This document shows, piece after piece, positions 1 through 11,962 of a stretch of 64,000 nucleotides of DNA. The DNA comes from Lenzites betulinus (lineage: Eukaryota; Basidiomycota; Agaricomycetes; Polyporales; Polyporaceae). A model generated the notes under the pieces. That model saw only the letters and a list, made by a program, of their open reading frames with translations, was not told the origin of the DNA and did not search any database. The stretch lies in contig JABYQU010000006.1 of NCBI GenBank assembly GCA_022264855.1, positions 1,070,844 through 1,134,843 on the forward strand, written 5' to 3'. The stretch's first letter is position 1. Every line of letters begins with the position of its first letter. The translations under genes and the position numbers were made by a program.

Positions 1-2458
1 TTGATCAGCTGAAGAAGGAGAGTCATGACGCGGTCTGCCAGGGGCTGGATGCCATCGTTGAGCTTGCGAATGACGCTCTGTGAAAAGGTCAGCGCATACA
101 TCCTGAACTGAACTGCCACAACTTACAGTGATGACGGCGCAGAAGTTGCTCATCAGATCGTTCCAGTTGTTGCGGTCATCAGCACCTACGATTTGGTTCT
201 GATGTAGGCGGTGAGCACAAGGATCATGCAAATTAATCGATTCGTTATACTTGCCTGCATGCCGAGAAGCTGCTCCATGCGCAGGAGAATGGTGACAGCG
301 GTGTTCTGCACAACAGGAATAGTGTCGAGGGTCGAGTGAGTGACAAAGGAAGTGATGGCCTCATATGCTGCCGTTCTGTGTTGACCCTCGCTGGTCGCGC
401 TGTCATATGCGGTTAGGTCCACATTTTGGCAACTTGACAGAGCGAATGACACTCACGTCTCCGTTAGGCGGAGCAGAGCCTGAACTACACCTTCGTAGTA
501 TGGCGAAAGCGCGCTGGGCTGGTTGAAGGTCTCCGGGTCGTCGCCCTCGACATATCCGAGCTGGTCCGCCAAGTTCATGAGCGCCCAGCAGCAGTTTGCA
601 GCGATGCGCGGGTTGTCTTGCAGACCGGCGACGAGCGCAGATACAAGAGGGTGGAGGTGCACATCGGGTTGAATTGTAGATATAAGGAGGTCGCAAATCC
701 GACCGAGAGTCCAGGCAACGGTATCCTTGACGTGAATGTTCTGGTCCGCCATCATGTCGATGAGGATAGGCAACGCCTGGTTCACGAGCGGGGTCAAGAC
801 GTTCGGGTCTGGGCCATCAAGGATAGAGCCAAAGGTCATAACGGCAGCCTCACGCAAATGCCAGTCTGTGGACCGGATGTTGGCTTCGATGAAGGGGATC
901 ACCGCCGCCACAATGGTGTCCTGCACGGCCTGTGCAAGAAGGCCAAGACATGTCGCAGCAGCCTTCGAGACATCCCATTCGTCCTCATCGGCGTCTTCAT
1001 CCTGGTGCGTAAGCAGGTCAAGCATGACAGGAACAATCTCCGGCATTGCGATCTTGGCAAAGAACTTGCTCTCATTCTCGGGCACTTCACCGTATTCCGT
1101 CGCCTAGCATCGGATCTTTGTTAGCAACGTCTTAAAGGCGCATTCAGGAAGTAAATACCTCAGATGCTTCCCACGCGAGCTCGCTCTCAAGCTCGCACAC
1201 CGTCGACCAGAACTCAATTGCCTGGAGGGCAATGTCCGGTTCGCTGTGCTTCATACCCATGACTGTAAGCTGTACATGATGAAAAGCTTATATTAGCGCC
1301 CATAAAATTGGTTTGGTGACTCGAACGTACCCCGAACAATGCGCGCTCCATGTAGTAGTTCATCTTGTCGTAGTACAGCGACATGATCTTCACAAGGCAC
1401 TCAAAGGCTCCAACCTGAACTTGAACCGCCGAGTTTTGCGTCGCCTCGCAGACCACCTGCATGATGTAGTTCCGTTCGCCCTAAGAGTGCGTCTTAGTGC
1501 GATGCTCAAGGTTGTCGATATAGAAGGATAGTACCTCGCGCTCGAAGTTGTCCCGGACGAACTCAAGTGAGTTCAACAATGCCTGGATAGCCGCAAGTTG
1601 AACCTCTGGGGCAGGTTCCTCTTTGCGGGCGCCGTGAATGACCGCAGTCAGGATCTCGTTGGAGCGCAGCGAAAGAATATCGGGTTTCTGAAGAATTACA
1701 AAAGCGATCACGGTGAGAATGGTAGAGAGGCTTGTAAAAAACATAGACGCACGTTTTGTAGCGCTTCACAGGTGAAGCCGATGGCTTGCAGAGTGGCAAC
1801 GCGAAGGCTCGTATTCGACTGGTCACTCACGAAGCCCAGAAGAATACCAATCACGTCCATCCACTGCCCCTGCGGCAGCTCCACGGCGGCGATGGCAGAA
1901 ACGACCTGCGCAGCCACCGTACCGACCTTGCCGGCGGAAGAAGCGAGAGCCATGAGCGCGTCTTGCTTGACTTTGTTCTTGGTCGCATCGTCGAGAGCAA
2001 GCCAGCGGTTGGCATAGTCAGTCTGCCGCGCGATTTCCTAAGAGTACAATGATTGGAAAGGTGTCCCAGGTGTCGAGTAGATCACAACTGGACATACTCG
2101 TGCTGATAGGGAGTTCTTGAGTGCAAGACCGGCGGCGTTCCGCACATGTGGTTGTGAAGAGTCGTTGACCAGCTCGGACGCGAGCATCAGAACATACGCG
2201 GGCTGGATGTGGGGGCGAGATGAGTATTGTAGGCCGCGCAAGGGCTGTTTAGGGCCGAAACTCACGAAGTTCTCCCTGGATGCATTCTCGAGCTTTTGGG
2301 TGGCATCATCACGCGTATGTGCGTCTTTAAAAGATAAAGGGGGCGGAGATGAGCACGGATGGGACGGACGGACGCGCCATCTGCGGGTCGGGGCCGCGGC
2401 GGGCGAAAAAGGACGTACCGGGCGAGAGGGTATTCGCGAGGAGCTCACTAGCGTTCAT
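1..2458 (-). CDS. KAP95: Importin subunit beta-1 (karyopherin beta), 3' end outside the window
   Basis: Nuclear import receptor that carries importin-alpha/NLS cargo through the nuclear pore and is released by Ran-GTP. The minus-strand exons encode an N-terminal importin-beta region (start [13 protein letters not shown], then [14 protein letters not shown] and [14 protein letters not shown]) followed by HEAT repeats such as [18 protein letters not shown] and [16 protein letters not shown]. These are characteristic of Kap95/KPNB1. The ATG is at 2458. The first exon is only about 13 codons, ended by GTACGT, and at least eight short introns follow. The reading frame is still open at base 1, so the C-terminal part is missing. 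It is divergent from LSM7, with 374 bases between the start codons. Identity is very secure; individual inner splice sites were not all verified. Confidence 0.95.
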
Positions 2459-2832
2459 GGTCGTGACTGATGAAAAGAGAGGTTGTTTTTGAACAAACAG
2501 ACAGGCGTCGGACAGACGATGGTGGTGGTTTGCGAGCAAGACGGGGGAGAGCGAGTGGCGGGTTAGGACGAGCAGGGTCAAGGGAACAAGGCCGCTCGAC
2601 GACGGGCGTCTCTTTTTCTGCCCGACCCGCGTCTCCCAGCCCCAGCCTCGCCTCCCCCTCCTCCCTCCGCCCACCACATCACCACAAGGCAGGCTCGTTT
2701 TCGTTTGTTCTCATGCTATCACAACTCATCAGACACATCCTATCCACTAGATTCCAAAATTTCTCCTTGGACAATATAGTCCAGCCACGTATACTCCACT
2801 AGAGCGCTTCTCCACGCGTCCTAGCAGTGACA
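2459..2832. promoter_or_regulatory. Shared divergent promoter region of KAP95 and LSM7
   Basis: The 374 bases between the two divergent start codons have no convincing ORF. They contain pyrimidine-rich tracts on the LSM7 side (about 2615-2680). No clear TATA box is placed at a convincing distance from either start. Called a bidirectional promoter from gene arrangement only. Confidence 0.6.
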
Positions 2833-3436
2833 ATGGCCGACAGAGTACGTCTCCTCTTCCTCTACTTATTCATGCGAATGACCCTGAGTGCTGAAGGGTC
2901 GTGGCGGTAGCAGAGGCGGAATCAGAGGCGGCGGCCCCGCCATGCGCGGCGGTCGGAATGGCCCGTACGTCTTACAATACCTCCTTCCATCCAGGCATAT
3001 TCTGACACCTAGACACGTCAGATCAGGGCCTACGATGGACAAGCCGAGGCGTGAGGCCATCCTTGACCTCGCAAAATACGTGAACGAGCGTATTCGCGTC
3101 AAATTCACTGGTGGACGCGAAGGTCAGGCGCCACCCTAGTGTTCTCTCCATCTGTATTTGGCTGACTCTAAAACCCAGTCACCGGGATCCTAAAGGGCTA
3201 TGATCAGCTCCTTAACCTCGTGCTCGATGAAGTACAGGAAGATCTGCAGAGTGGTGGGTGCCCTCAAAAAGACGTAATATATTACGCGCCAGAGGACTCA
3301 TTTCGCGATAGGGCCAGACGGTGAAATCACCACGCGCAACCTAGGACTCGTTGTCCTCAGAGGGCCCACGATAACCCTCCTCAGTCCTGTAGATGGTTTC
3401 GAGGAGATCGCTAACCCCTTCCTGGCACAAGAGTGA
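2833..3436 (+). CDS. LSM7: U6 snRNA-associated Sm-like protein LSm7
   Basis: Component of the LSm2-8 ring on U6 snRNA (splicing) and the LSm1-7 ring (cytoplasmic mRNA decay). Exon 1 is only four codons (2833-2844), followed by a Gly/Arg-rich exon from 2897. The Sm core follows: REAILDLAKYVNERIRVKF, then GILKGYDQLLNLVLDEVQ (Sm1), and a last exon with RNLGLVVLRGPTITLL (Sm2) ending in NPFLAQE and TGA at 3434-3436. GILKGYDQLLNLVLD and the IxNPF ending separate LSm7 from other Sm proteins. Four short introns are inferred. The RGG-like N-terminus is longer than in yeast. The gene converges on the Fe2OG-like gene that ends at 3657. Confidence 0.94.
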
Positions 3437-3656
3437 TATCGCCTTCGTCCACTCCACTGCTTTCACCCAGCTGCCGCAGCATGTATTTCTACTGCACGAC
3501 TCTGACTCATGTCAACCTGGGATATTTCCCTTATTCACTGGTCGAGAGTCCTCTCGTCATGGTTAGCGTCATTGTGTTTCAAGCAGGAAAGTTGGTGTTC
3601 CCGACGTCGTTGACAAGATTCCAAAGCTGCTCTACTACAGTACGTACGCCTCGACT

Positions 3657-6600
3657 TCAGGCAGAGACCTCTAAATTCTCAGCATCGTACGCAGCCCTAA
3701 GTCGTTTGTTCGGTCGTTCAAGATCTGACGGAGAGCATGCGCGTGTCAGCGAGCGTGAGCGCGACGGAATGGAAGCATAGGAGGACGGGCTTCCGGTAGC
3801 GCGGCTCATGGACGCGCTGGGTGGTATCGAGTCGGACTCGGATATGTCGGAATCATCCACGGATATAGTGAAGGCCTCTTGATCCATGGGTCTCCGGCCG
3901 AGCAGAGTCGCGAACGCCTTGATGGTTGACTCTGTATTCGTTCCAGAACTGTCATTATTCGTGGATTGTCCGCTGTACAGCGTAGCGATGGTAGCCGCGT
4001 TTGGCCCAAGGATGCCGACGAGGGTCTCGGGATCCGAGCTGACGCCTCGCAAGAGTCGTTTACCCCACGCTTGGTATACAGTCCAACGAACTGAATCACG
4101 GACGACATTGTCGTCTTTGATCATCTGAGTGGTTGGTCCAATGGGGACGTTAGTATGTTGATACTCGTCAAATCGAGTGACTCGCCCGTATCCCTTGCGG
4201 TCTGGTCATGATTGCTTCAGAAGTTGCGATTCCTGCTGCGTGGAGTTTGACAAACTTCTCTACGTGCTTCCGCTTTTGGCCTCCGATACGTTCCCAGTCC
4301 TTCTCGCTCTCCGGCTCATGCGTGAGGAAATGGCGCACCGCAATACACGGCTCGCATGCACAAGTCCATTTGGCCAGTTGCTCTTCCAGGTTCGCCAGAA
4401 CTGTAGAGGAATCATCCGGCCGAGGCCCCATCACGGTGTTTGCCCATTCCAACAGCATCGTCTGTATCGGAGCTACGAAGGTGGGGGAGTATATCGTCTG
4501 TCTCCTGCGCGCGACGAGCGAGGGAAGCCTAGCGAGCAATGGCGCTAGCGTTCCCTTGACGTATTCGACACGGTCGTCGATCGTCCAGGCAGGGTGTACC
4601 ACTCGATCGAGAAGCGTCGAGCACGAGGGGAGGTCACCCGCTGAGAGACAAAACGTGAGCGACGCTAGGATGTCTTTGACGCGTGTTTCAGATGACACGC
4701 TCTCGAGGTCTACGGAATTGACGAATTTGAGGAGAAGCCCCGGAATGACGATGTGGAGGGTTTGTGAGCTTGGGTCGAGCGTGGCGCGTTGGGCATACAG
4801 TTCGTTGACCAGTGCACGTATGATGTCGCTCTTCATGGACGCGTCGATTTTCAGGACCAGGCTGCGATTTAGGTCAGTGGTGAGAGTTAGGGTTAAACCA
4901 GCATACTGGAATGCTTACTCGTCGAAGAGCAGAGAGGGCTGACCGCCTAGTGCAACTGCTTGCACAATTTCAACAACGGCCTCTGGAGCGGCATCTTCGC
5001 GCTGAGCAATGAACGCATCGATCCGTGTCCTGACCATTGCGAGGCGAAGTGAGGTCTGCTCGGTTATCCACTGGGTGATCGCTGGAGTCCGCGGGATGCT
5101 CTGGCCACTATCAAGGCGACGGGCGAAATCTCTCAGAAAATGCAAGGCCGATAAGTCGGAGGGATCTCGAGAGAGAGCACTCTCCAAACTGTTTAGACCA
5201 ATCAATTGTATACGGAATCGCGGTGAACAACATAGTAGCTGCTTACGTTGCTTGGATTGCCTCGAAACCGAAGACTTTCAGGGCGTTATGTGAATTTTCA
5301 GAACCCAGCGTGCCTATGGAGCGCGACGCGTCGCAAGTCTTTACTGCGCGTACCCATATATCGAGACTCCTCCACAAGCAGGCAACACGGCACGCTGAGT
5401 CCCGGACGTCAACGACGGATTCTGCGGTGGCGTATGCAAGGACCAGATCGACGAGCTCCTGCTCATCGGCTGTAGGGTGTACGTGGTCTGTGGTTCTCAA
5501 TCTCTCGCATGCTTCCGCGAAGGCCTTGCTACCCTGAGCCAAATCAAAGTCCGCCCAGGACGGCCAGATGACCAGGAGTAAGTGCCGTTTCCCTTCAGCC
5601 TTGGTTAGATCATCGTATGACTAGGACTGTATGAGTACTCACAATCCCCGAGATCCCATTGCAAAAGGGCCTTCAATATTGTCGATTGTCTACAGTGTAA
5701 GCAGGGCTCAAATACCAAGATTGTACGGAAAAACTCACGTTGGGGGACGCAACAAGCGTGTTGTGCAATGCGGTCGGGACTACCGCTGTTCCCTGATCAT
5801 AGTCCATCTTCTCTCGAATAACGTTGCCGGACAGATCGAGGAGGGACCCGATGCGCATAGGAGGTAGAGACCCCTTTGGTTTGGTATGTATCGGACAATA
5901 ATTTGGGGTGCTGAATCTGGAGGAAGAAAGTGACTCTATGTCTGAGTCCGAGCCGCGCGAACCCGTGTTGCGAATTTTCTCGTCCTCAGCCTCATAGTGG
6001 TAGACACAAGTAGGACTAGTTGTAGTGTGTTCCGCGGCAGGTGGGGCAAAGGCGCTGACATCCTCGAGTGGACATTCTTCCTCTGCAGACTCCACAGAAC
6101 CGGCGAAGCCGGACGATCTATGGTTGTCGTGCTCGACGTGCTTGTGATAGCTCTTTGACACGCGACACGTGAGGATAGCGAGGCCAAGTCTGAACCCGTG
6201 AGCCTCCGCACACGTCTCCAGCACTGTTGCGAGATATGCGTCTGGACCGCGCAAGGCGCTCCTTCGAATATCAGCTTGAGAGTACGTGTTTTGGAGAAGA
6301 CAGACCAGCTTTGAGGGAGCGGTGCTTCTTCGAGCGGTATTCCACGATTGCAGCAATGCACCGAGTCGAGAGAACAACTTGCTCTCGGGTGGTGGAAGAC
6401 CTGGTGTAGGCGGGACGGAGAGGACAAGATCGAAGGAGAGCGTTAGGCACGCGCCAGTAATCAAAGGCTCGGATGTGAGCGAAGAATCTTTGTGCATGAA
6501 TAGTACGGCGGTGTCCCCTGGGACTCCGGCGTCGAGATGAAAGTCCTCAGCGAAGTCGGTATGCCGAGCGTGTACCGTACCTCCTGAGAACAACGAAGGT

Positions 6601-7317
6601 AATAGAATGGATATAGTGGCGACCTTCGCTGATGATTTTTTTTCTTGACTGTGGCTTCCAAGGTAAGCACTGGTCCTGGGGAAGGGCGTTCATAAACTTC
6701 CCACTCACTCCGACGATGTTGAGAGATCAAGTCTGTTCGCGTATGTTAGTGAGCACGAAATTGCAGATCATAACGGAGACGGACTGACGTAGATCCTACG
6801 CCGTGCCATCGAAGTGTCTGGTTAGCAAGGACCACCTTATTAGCCGAGGCGTCGAATCCGAAAGCCGTTCCAGCCCAACGAGACAGTTGCTCGAAGAACG
6901 CGCTCCAATTGGGGTTCTTGCAAGTAAACTACACAGAACATCCAGTCATCAGCATATAAGCATAAGCATTCATGATACGATGTAAATGACCTGGGTCGCG
7001 CTCAAAGACCACGACGAAGGCTGGGAGTCGGGTGTGCTGGCAGACGCTCTCTTTTGTATAACCTCCTGGACAAACTGGGACTCCCGTATGCCGACAGGGA
7101 GTCCGAGTACGCCTACGCCATCCACAGCAATACCGGGGTTCGGCGCATCTGAAAAGACACGATAGCACCACGGAAGTGCTGACTTTTGCGCCAGAGCAGA
7201 TTCTGCAATGGACAGAAACGTTTCCTGTGTGACGTGTTAATTTGGAGTGCCTTGAAACTCGACATCTCCATGAAAAATGTATACCTTCACGTCGATATTA
7301 TTGCGAGAAGATTGCAT
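3657..7317 (-). CDS. Fe2OG dioxygenase-like protein, long paralogue (A) with extra C-terminal region
   Basis: Multi-exon minus-strand gene. Exon 1 (7317-7285) is 11 codons; after a 60-base intron exon 2 begins at 7224 with ETFLSIAESALAQK. The N-terminal part resembles agaricomycete Fe2OG/prolyl-4-hydroxylase-like proteins: PNWSAFFEQL, then a strand segment LLPSLFSGGTVHARH, a later SEPLITGACLTLSFDL, and LLVIWPSW near the middle. The two shorter paralogues share the SDAPNP and IWPSW blocks. Here about 500 further residues follow IWPSW, helical in appearance and of unknown role, ending with a Ser-rich tail and TGA at 3657. The arginine expected before the LxY strand is replaced by cysteine, so activity is doubtful. 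Family is assigned by recalled motifs, and the inner exon borders are approximate. Confidence 0.7.
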
Positions 7318-7790
7318 ACTGATTCAAAAAGGTTCGCAAAGGCACCGAGCAGTGCACCGGCGTACAAAGAATTGGGTCGAGTGATGCCCAATTTCGACGG
7401 GCGCGTCGCGTCAGTTGGCGCGGTGGAGCACGGGGTCAGTCTTCTGCAGTTACTCAATCTTAGCAAATGGGCGGGTCGGCGGTCTACTAAGAAATCAGGG
7501 TTTCTGAGGGACTGAGAGACTTTATAAAGTGAGTGGGTGGTGGTCAGGGTCCAAATAGCGCCCCAACTGAAAGGCAAGCTTCCAAGAAGCCTCAGCTTTT
7601 AGGCGCCAATATATTATACACCGTCGGTCAAAACTGTGGCAGCAAACGCGGGTTACTCATATGTCCTATTATATTGCAGAGGTACAGCTAGCATGTTAGG
7701 TATATAAGGTATCGTATTATCTTGTTCCGACTCAGACATTAATGGTAGTCGGTGGGGATACTGCGGGGATATTAGATACTATCCTCCGTG
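7318..7790. other. Intergenic spacer between paralogues A and B
   Basis: Contains the promoter of paralogue A and the 3' end of paralogue B, both transcribed leftward. AT-richer around 7600-7760. No convincing ORF or RNA gene seen. Confidence 0.6.
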
Positions 7791-9520
7791 CTAGTCATCC
7801 AATGGCATGTCCTCGTCTTCACTATCGACTGAACTGAATCGATCTCGTACCGCTGGACGTTCTGAGTGTGCCCTCCCTGTGTTTCCTGGTCGCAAAGAAT
7901 CGAAAGACAGAGGCCGAGGGGACAGAGGACGTGATTGCGTGATCCCTGGAACGGGATGGCCAGGTTTGTCGTCTTCCAGGACCTTATGGTAAGCTCCCCA
8001 TGAGGGCCATACGATAAGAGCCGTCTTGTGATATACTAAGGGAGAAATTTGAACATGTAATGACACACAGTTATTGGATGTCACCGTTTAAGCCGGGTAT
8101 TACCTCGTTCGATTACGACTGAAGCATCCTAGTTGTCACACTTTAGTAAGCTAAACAAACGGAGGGAGAACGTGGACTTACACCTGTGTGCTCTACGGCT
8201 TCTTCATCGTGCTTGAAGAAGTCACTCCAATCTCTCATTTCGAGTAGGGCCATCCTTTCGGACCAATATGCATCGCGGGAAGACACTATACCGAATAGGA
8301 GGCGACCCTGTAACGTCACCACATTCTCCAGATACATCGATGAATGACCTTCAGCAATCGCATAGTCTATGAGTTTTAAGTGTCCATATTTGGAGTGCCG
8401 GTCTATGTCCTCATGGCCCGAGGCCACATCGAATCCCGTCACGCTGGCGAGGGCAACTCGGAGACCTCGCGGGGCCGCGTACTCCTCCACGAGAGACACA
8501 AGGCGTGCGTCCTCCCCTCGGAGAACGTCTTTTCGGAGGTTGATGCGCGGGTGCTTGTCTTTGAGGATGTGTACGATTCTTGAAGGTTCATCGTTGTTCG
8601 GGTCCGATTCCCAGGACGAAAAGCATTGCTGTAGGCGGGAAAGAACCCCAATGTCAATAGATAGTAGTGCGTCTTCCGCGGGTGCGTCGGTGGTGATATC
8701 GTAGAGAAGCATGATACGCGCGCCGCCCGTGAGGGTTTGCACTCTGAATGTGGCGTCCGTTCGCCAGGCGACGCAGGTAGTGACGAGAACGTTATCGGCC
8801 TCTGGGGTATAGCAAGTGGTACCGGCCTCATGGGATACTTCTACAGCGCCTCCGGCGTATTGGGATGGCAGAGATACCGCCAGCTGGGCAACGAGGTGGT
8901 GTGCCTTAGGTCGGCTGGACGGCACACGGTTGTTAGCGACTGACATGTGCCATACGCCGTTGCATCAGACACATACGAACTGGGGTTCAGGCGATACTGC
9001 GTACTATCTGACTGTCAATGGATCCCGTTCCATATCTTGAGCAGCTGGTCACCTACCACTTTCCGGGATCCTGGACGAGCATCCAGGACATTGCATGACC
9101 AATATCAACTTTAATGCCTAAAGTTGTCTTCACATCTTGACAGGCTTTCTCGATGAGTCCAGCCCATCTAGTGTTATGAACGAGAACCTATACGGGTGAT
9201 ATTGTTAAAGCATCCAGATAGGTGCGACAGCATGGATCGTAGGATACCTTGCTCTCTTGGATTTCGCGGTTCCCTAAGGTGCCCGGCCATTGTTCCCCGC
9301 GAGACATGAGTGGTCCTCCCAGACCCGGATGGTTTGTGTTCTTGTCCAGCTCTCCATATTCCCGTAGGGCAGTGGCTGTCCGCCTGTTAATGGGCAACCC
9401 AATGGTATCAAAGTCCTGTAGCTCGAGTATAGGATTGGGGGCATCCGAGTACGACAGGCTGCAGGAGAAGGTCCCTGTTTTCGCGAGGTCCGAGTCCTCT
9501 AGAAGAGTTTCAAACTCCAT
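7791..9520 (-). CDS. Fe2OG dioxygenase-like protein, short paralogue (B)
   Basis: Minus-strand multi-exon gene ending at TAG 7791-7793 (last residues DEDMPLDD). The likely start is the ATG at 9520 (MEFETLLEDSDLAKTG); a further 5' exon cannot be excluded. Blocks in order: SDAPNPILELQDFDTIGLP, then SLPSQYAGGAVEVSHEAG, then CVAWRTDATFRVQTL followed by GGARIMLLYDI, then a long segment IVHILKDKHPRINLRKDVL, and IVWPSWGAYHKV before an acidic Ser-rich tail. The layout matches agaricomycete Fe2OG-domain proteins. The position where family members usually carry a metal-binding histidine (D-x-x-H-E-V) reads D-A-T-F-R-V, so the iron site looks lost. It is closely related to paralogue C at 29.9 kb and sits in tandem with A. 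Confidence 0.72.
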
Positions 9521-9842
9521 CCGGAGCGTTTGCGACAAGTATACTACTGGCAGCGCCGTGACCTTGATATCTTATAAGTTGCTCTCCGGACAGGCCAATA
9601 CTTACAACTCCAGGCTTTGGCAGCAAGACGACCGTATATTCCGAAGTCAGGGTAGCTATGCACCGAGAAATAATCGATGAGGTTTTCGAGAATCTAAGGG
9701 CTAAAAGGCTTTCACTACGTACCGGTTGCAGTGACTCGTGAGCCGGGATGACACACAGTAGGTTTGGGCGCTTATATACTTACTACGAACATCCTGGCGA
9801 ATAGATTGGTAACCGTAATCAAAAGTAAGTAAATCACAAGGT
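9521..9842. other. Upstream region of paralogue B up to the LINE insertion
   Basis: Probable promoter region of paralogue B; a TATATA-like stretch lies near 9773. The LINE is inserted about 320 bases upstream of the proposed start codon, so it may have displaced distal promoter sequence. No ORF of note. Confidence 0.5.
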
Positions 9843-9857
9843 AATGCCAGGTAATGC
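9843..9857. repeat. Left target-site duplication of the LINE
   Basis: AATGCCAGGTAATGC at 9843-9857 is repeated exactly at 20330-20344, directly after the poly(A) tail. This marks both ends of the non-LTR element. Confidence 0.95.
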
Positions 9858-9936
9858 GGGGGCGACTCTTCCTAGTACCACCACCAAGTGGACTTTTCCC
9901 ACGGTGCGAAAGGAAGCCCCCCCCTCCAGATGGAGG
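9858..9936 (+). promoter_or_regulatory. Structured 5' terminus of the LINE (nested hairpins)
   Basis: The first six bases GGGGGC (9858-9863) can pair with GCCCCC (9916-9921). Next inside, TTCCT (9869-9873) pairs with AGGAA (9911-9915). Further inside are CCAC/GTGG-type hairpins. Directly after the outer stem is a separate hairpin CCTCC-AGAT-GGAGG (9923-9936). This could be an RNA element such as an HDV-like ribozyme, but the pseudoknot and catalytic cytosine were not demonstrated. Confidence 0.4.
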
Positions 9937-10836
9937 CGCGAGGTCGAAGCACCACCGCGGGCTGTCCTCAGAGAGGAAGCAAAAACAAAATGGACACAGA
10001 AAACAGTACAGCAATGCCGAAACAACGAGGACAAACCGATAGCAGAGGCCAGGAGCGCATAAGGAAGCAAGCGCCGAAACAAAGTTCAACGCCACAAGCC
10101 AAACAGAGCCAAAACTGTACAGTACTAAACTCCGATCGAACTCCGACACACATCTCCGAAGCGAGCGCTAAACAACAAGCGGAACTCTCTCGCCACCGCG
10201 GATCCGTCAAACGTGACCACGCAAAGACTAGCAACACGAGAAAGTGAGCAAAGCGCGAACAACAGCCAAGAGCTAGGGGCAAAAGCGTGGAATAACTGGG
10301 GAGTAAGAAGAGATAAATAATGGGAAACATAACGAAGGCTGAATAACCTGATCCCAGACTATAAACGACCGGAACTACCGGGGAAGAGACCTCCCGGTGA
10401 TAAGGCAAGCGCCCAAAGCTCGGAACGGAAGATAAGATCTCCGAAGAAGTGCCCGGCTGGAACGATAAGCCCAGACCTACGGGAACTAATCGCTGAGCGA
10501 GAATAGTAAGCGAACTCCACAGAGGAAGGCCAGCGCTGATGAAATGATAGCAGGAATAACAGCGCGTGCCTGAAACAGCCTAGAGAAGAGAGCTGGGAAC
10601 AAACAGTAAGCAAGGGAGATACTCTGGCTAAACCAGCCAAAAGACAGCATCTGATATAGAAACAGAAAGAACAGAGTGGAACTTTGGGCAACCCCTCCCC
10701 ACCCATGCAGCTCCAGTGAAAACAAAGCGCGTCTAACAAACCACCTTCTAATGCTCAAACCGATCAACGTCAGTTACAAACGCGCATGTTGATGATAAAA
10801 ACCTGACTAGATAAGAGGCATAAACAGAGAACCACC

Positions 10837-11319
10837 ATGTACAAGATCATACTGGCCAAGGAGACAGGGAGAGCGACCACCCCTAGAGCCCACCCCCCCA
10901 CCCCCAACCAACCACATGCAACATATGAAGCCCCAGTACCCCCCCCCACCCCCATCAAGAAGGGCATGAAAGTCAGAATCCATAAACTGGAACTGTGCGA
11001 CGACCTCTTCCCTGCCAACGACATCAGCGACGGCCACTTCTACACAACAAAGCCAACGAACGTCTTTGGCACAGTCCTGAATATCAAGACCAGAAGGGAC
11101 GGAGACGTCGAGATAGAGATTCAAGACGAATCAACAAAGTCGAACGGCAGAAGGGTAGTAGTCACCGCCCAGAACAGGCAGGGAGTGACGGTGGAGCTGA
11201 GCATCGGACGAAGAATATGGGACCGCATCACCCGCAAGCCACTCGCCGAGAGTAAAGTGGCGTTCGAAAAGAACGCGACAGTCTTCCTCGACACGACGAC
11301 ACCGCACGAAGAAGAATGA
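10837..11319 (+). CDS. LINE extra upstream ORF (ORF0-like), 160 aa, unknown function
   Basis: Starts at ATG 10837 in a good context (ACCACCATG) and ends at TGA. The N-terminal 45 residues are proline-rich (HPPTPNQPHATYEAPVPPPT). The remaining part is a compact-looking alpha/beta segment with alternating charged and hydrophobic residues (KVRIHKLELCDDLF, then VFGTVLNIKTRRDGDVEIE, then RRVVVTAQNRQGVTVELS). No family was recognised. It lies on the coding strand about 980 bases from the element 5' end and 640 bases before ORF1. Codon use is purine-rich like ORF1/ORF2, which supports real coding. It could be an accessory protein or just a fortuitous leader ORF. Confidence 0.5.
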   Translation: MYKIILAKETGRATTPRAHPPTPNQPHATYEAPVPPPTPIKKGMKVRIHKLELCDDLFPANDISDGHFYTTKPTNVFGTVLNIKTRRDGDVEIEIQDESTKSNGRRVVVTAQNRQGVTVELSIGRRIWDRITRKPLAESKVAFEKNATVFLDTTTPHEEE

Positions 11320-11962
11320 AGACACAGCGAGGAGCGGGGACGAAGACGAGGGAACGAGGAGACGGGTCGGAACGGAGAGCGAGCGGAGTAGAGGAAACGG
11401 AGACCCCGAGAAGAACGGCGGAGAACGGAGAGACACAGGGAAACGTGGCGAATAGCTAGAAGGGAGAAGGACAGAGAGAGGAGACTATGTGAATGGAACA
11501 CGGAACGAAGGGCGAGGAATGCTAGCGAGGGAGTGCACAGAACGGAAAACATACGAACAGACAGGAACATGAGAACAGGACACGCTAGGAATAGTAGAGC
11601 GCACAAAATAAGTAAGAGCAAATAAAAAGCACGTACACTGAGGAAATTAATAGAAACAGGAAATGTGGTCGGAAGGGCCGGACCGAAGCCACGCGGAAGG
11701 CGAGAAGTAACGCGCGAAATAAGCGCTGAACCCGCACTCGAAGAACACAACGCTGAAGAGAGAACGCGAGAAGGAACCAAACGGGAACCGAGAATGGCGA
11801 GCGAGCAAGCTGAGAGAACGAATGGAGAGACACGCGTAGCCCCAACTGCCCTCCCACCACCACAGTCGCCCTGCGCAAGCCCGCGCCAGCGCAATCCGTC
11901 TGCTACTGCCCAACCCGAACGCACCTGCTTGACCCGTCTCGATAAACGACCGCGGGAGAAAG

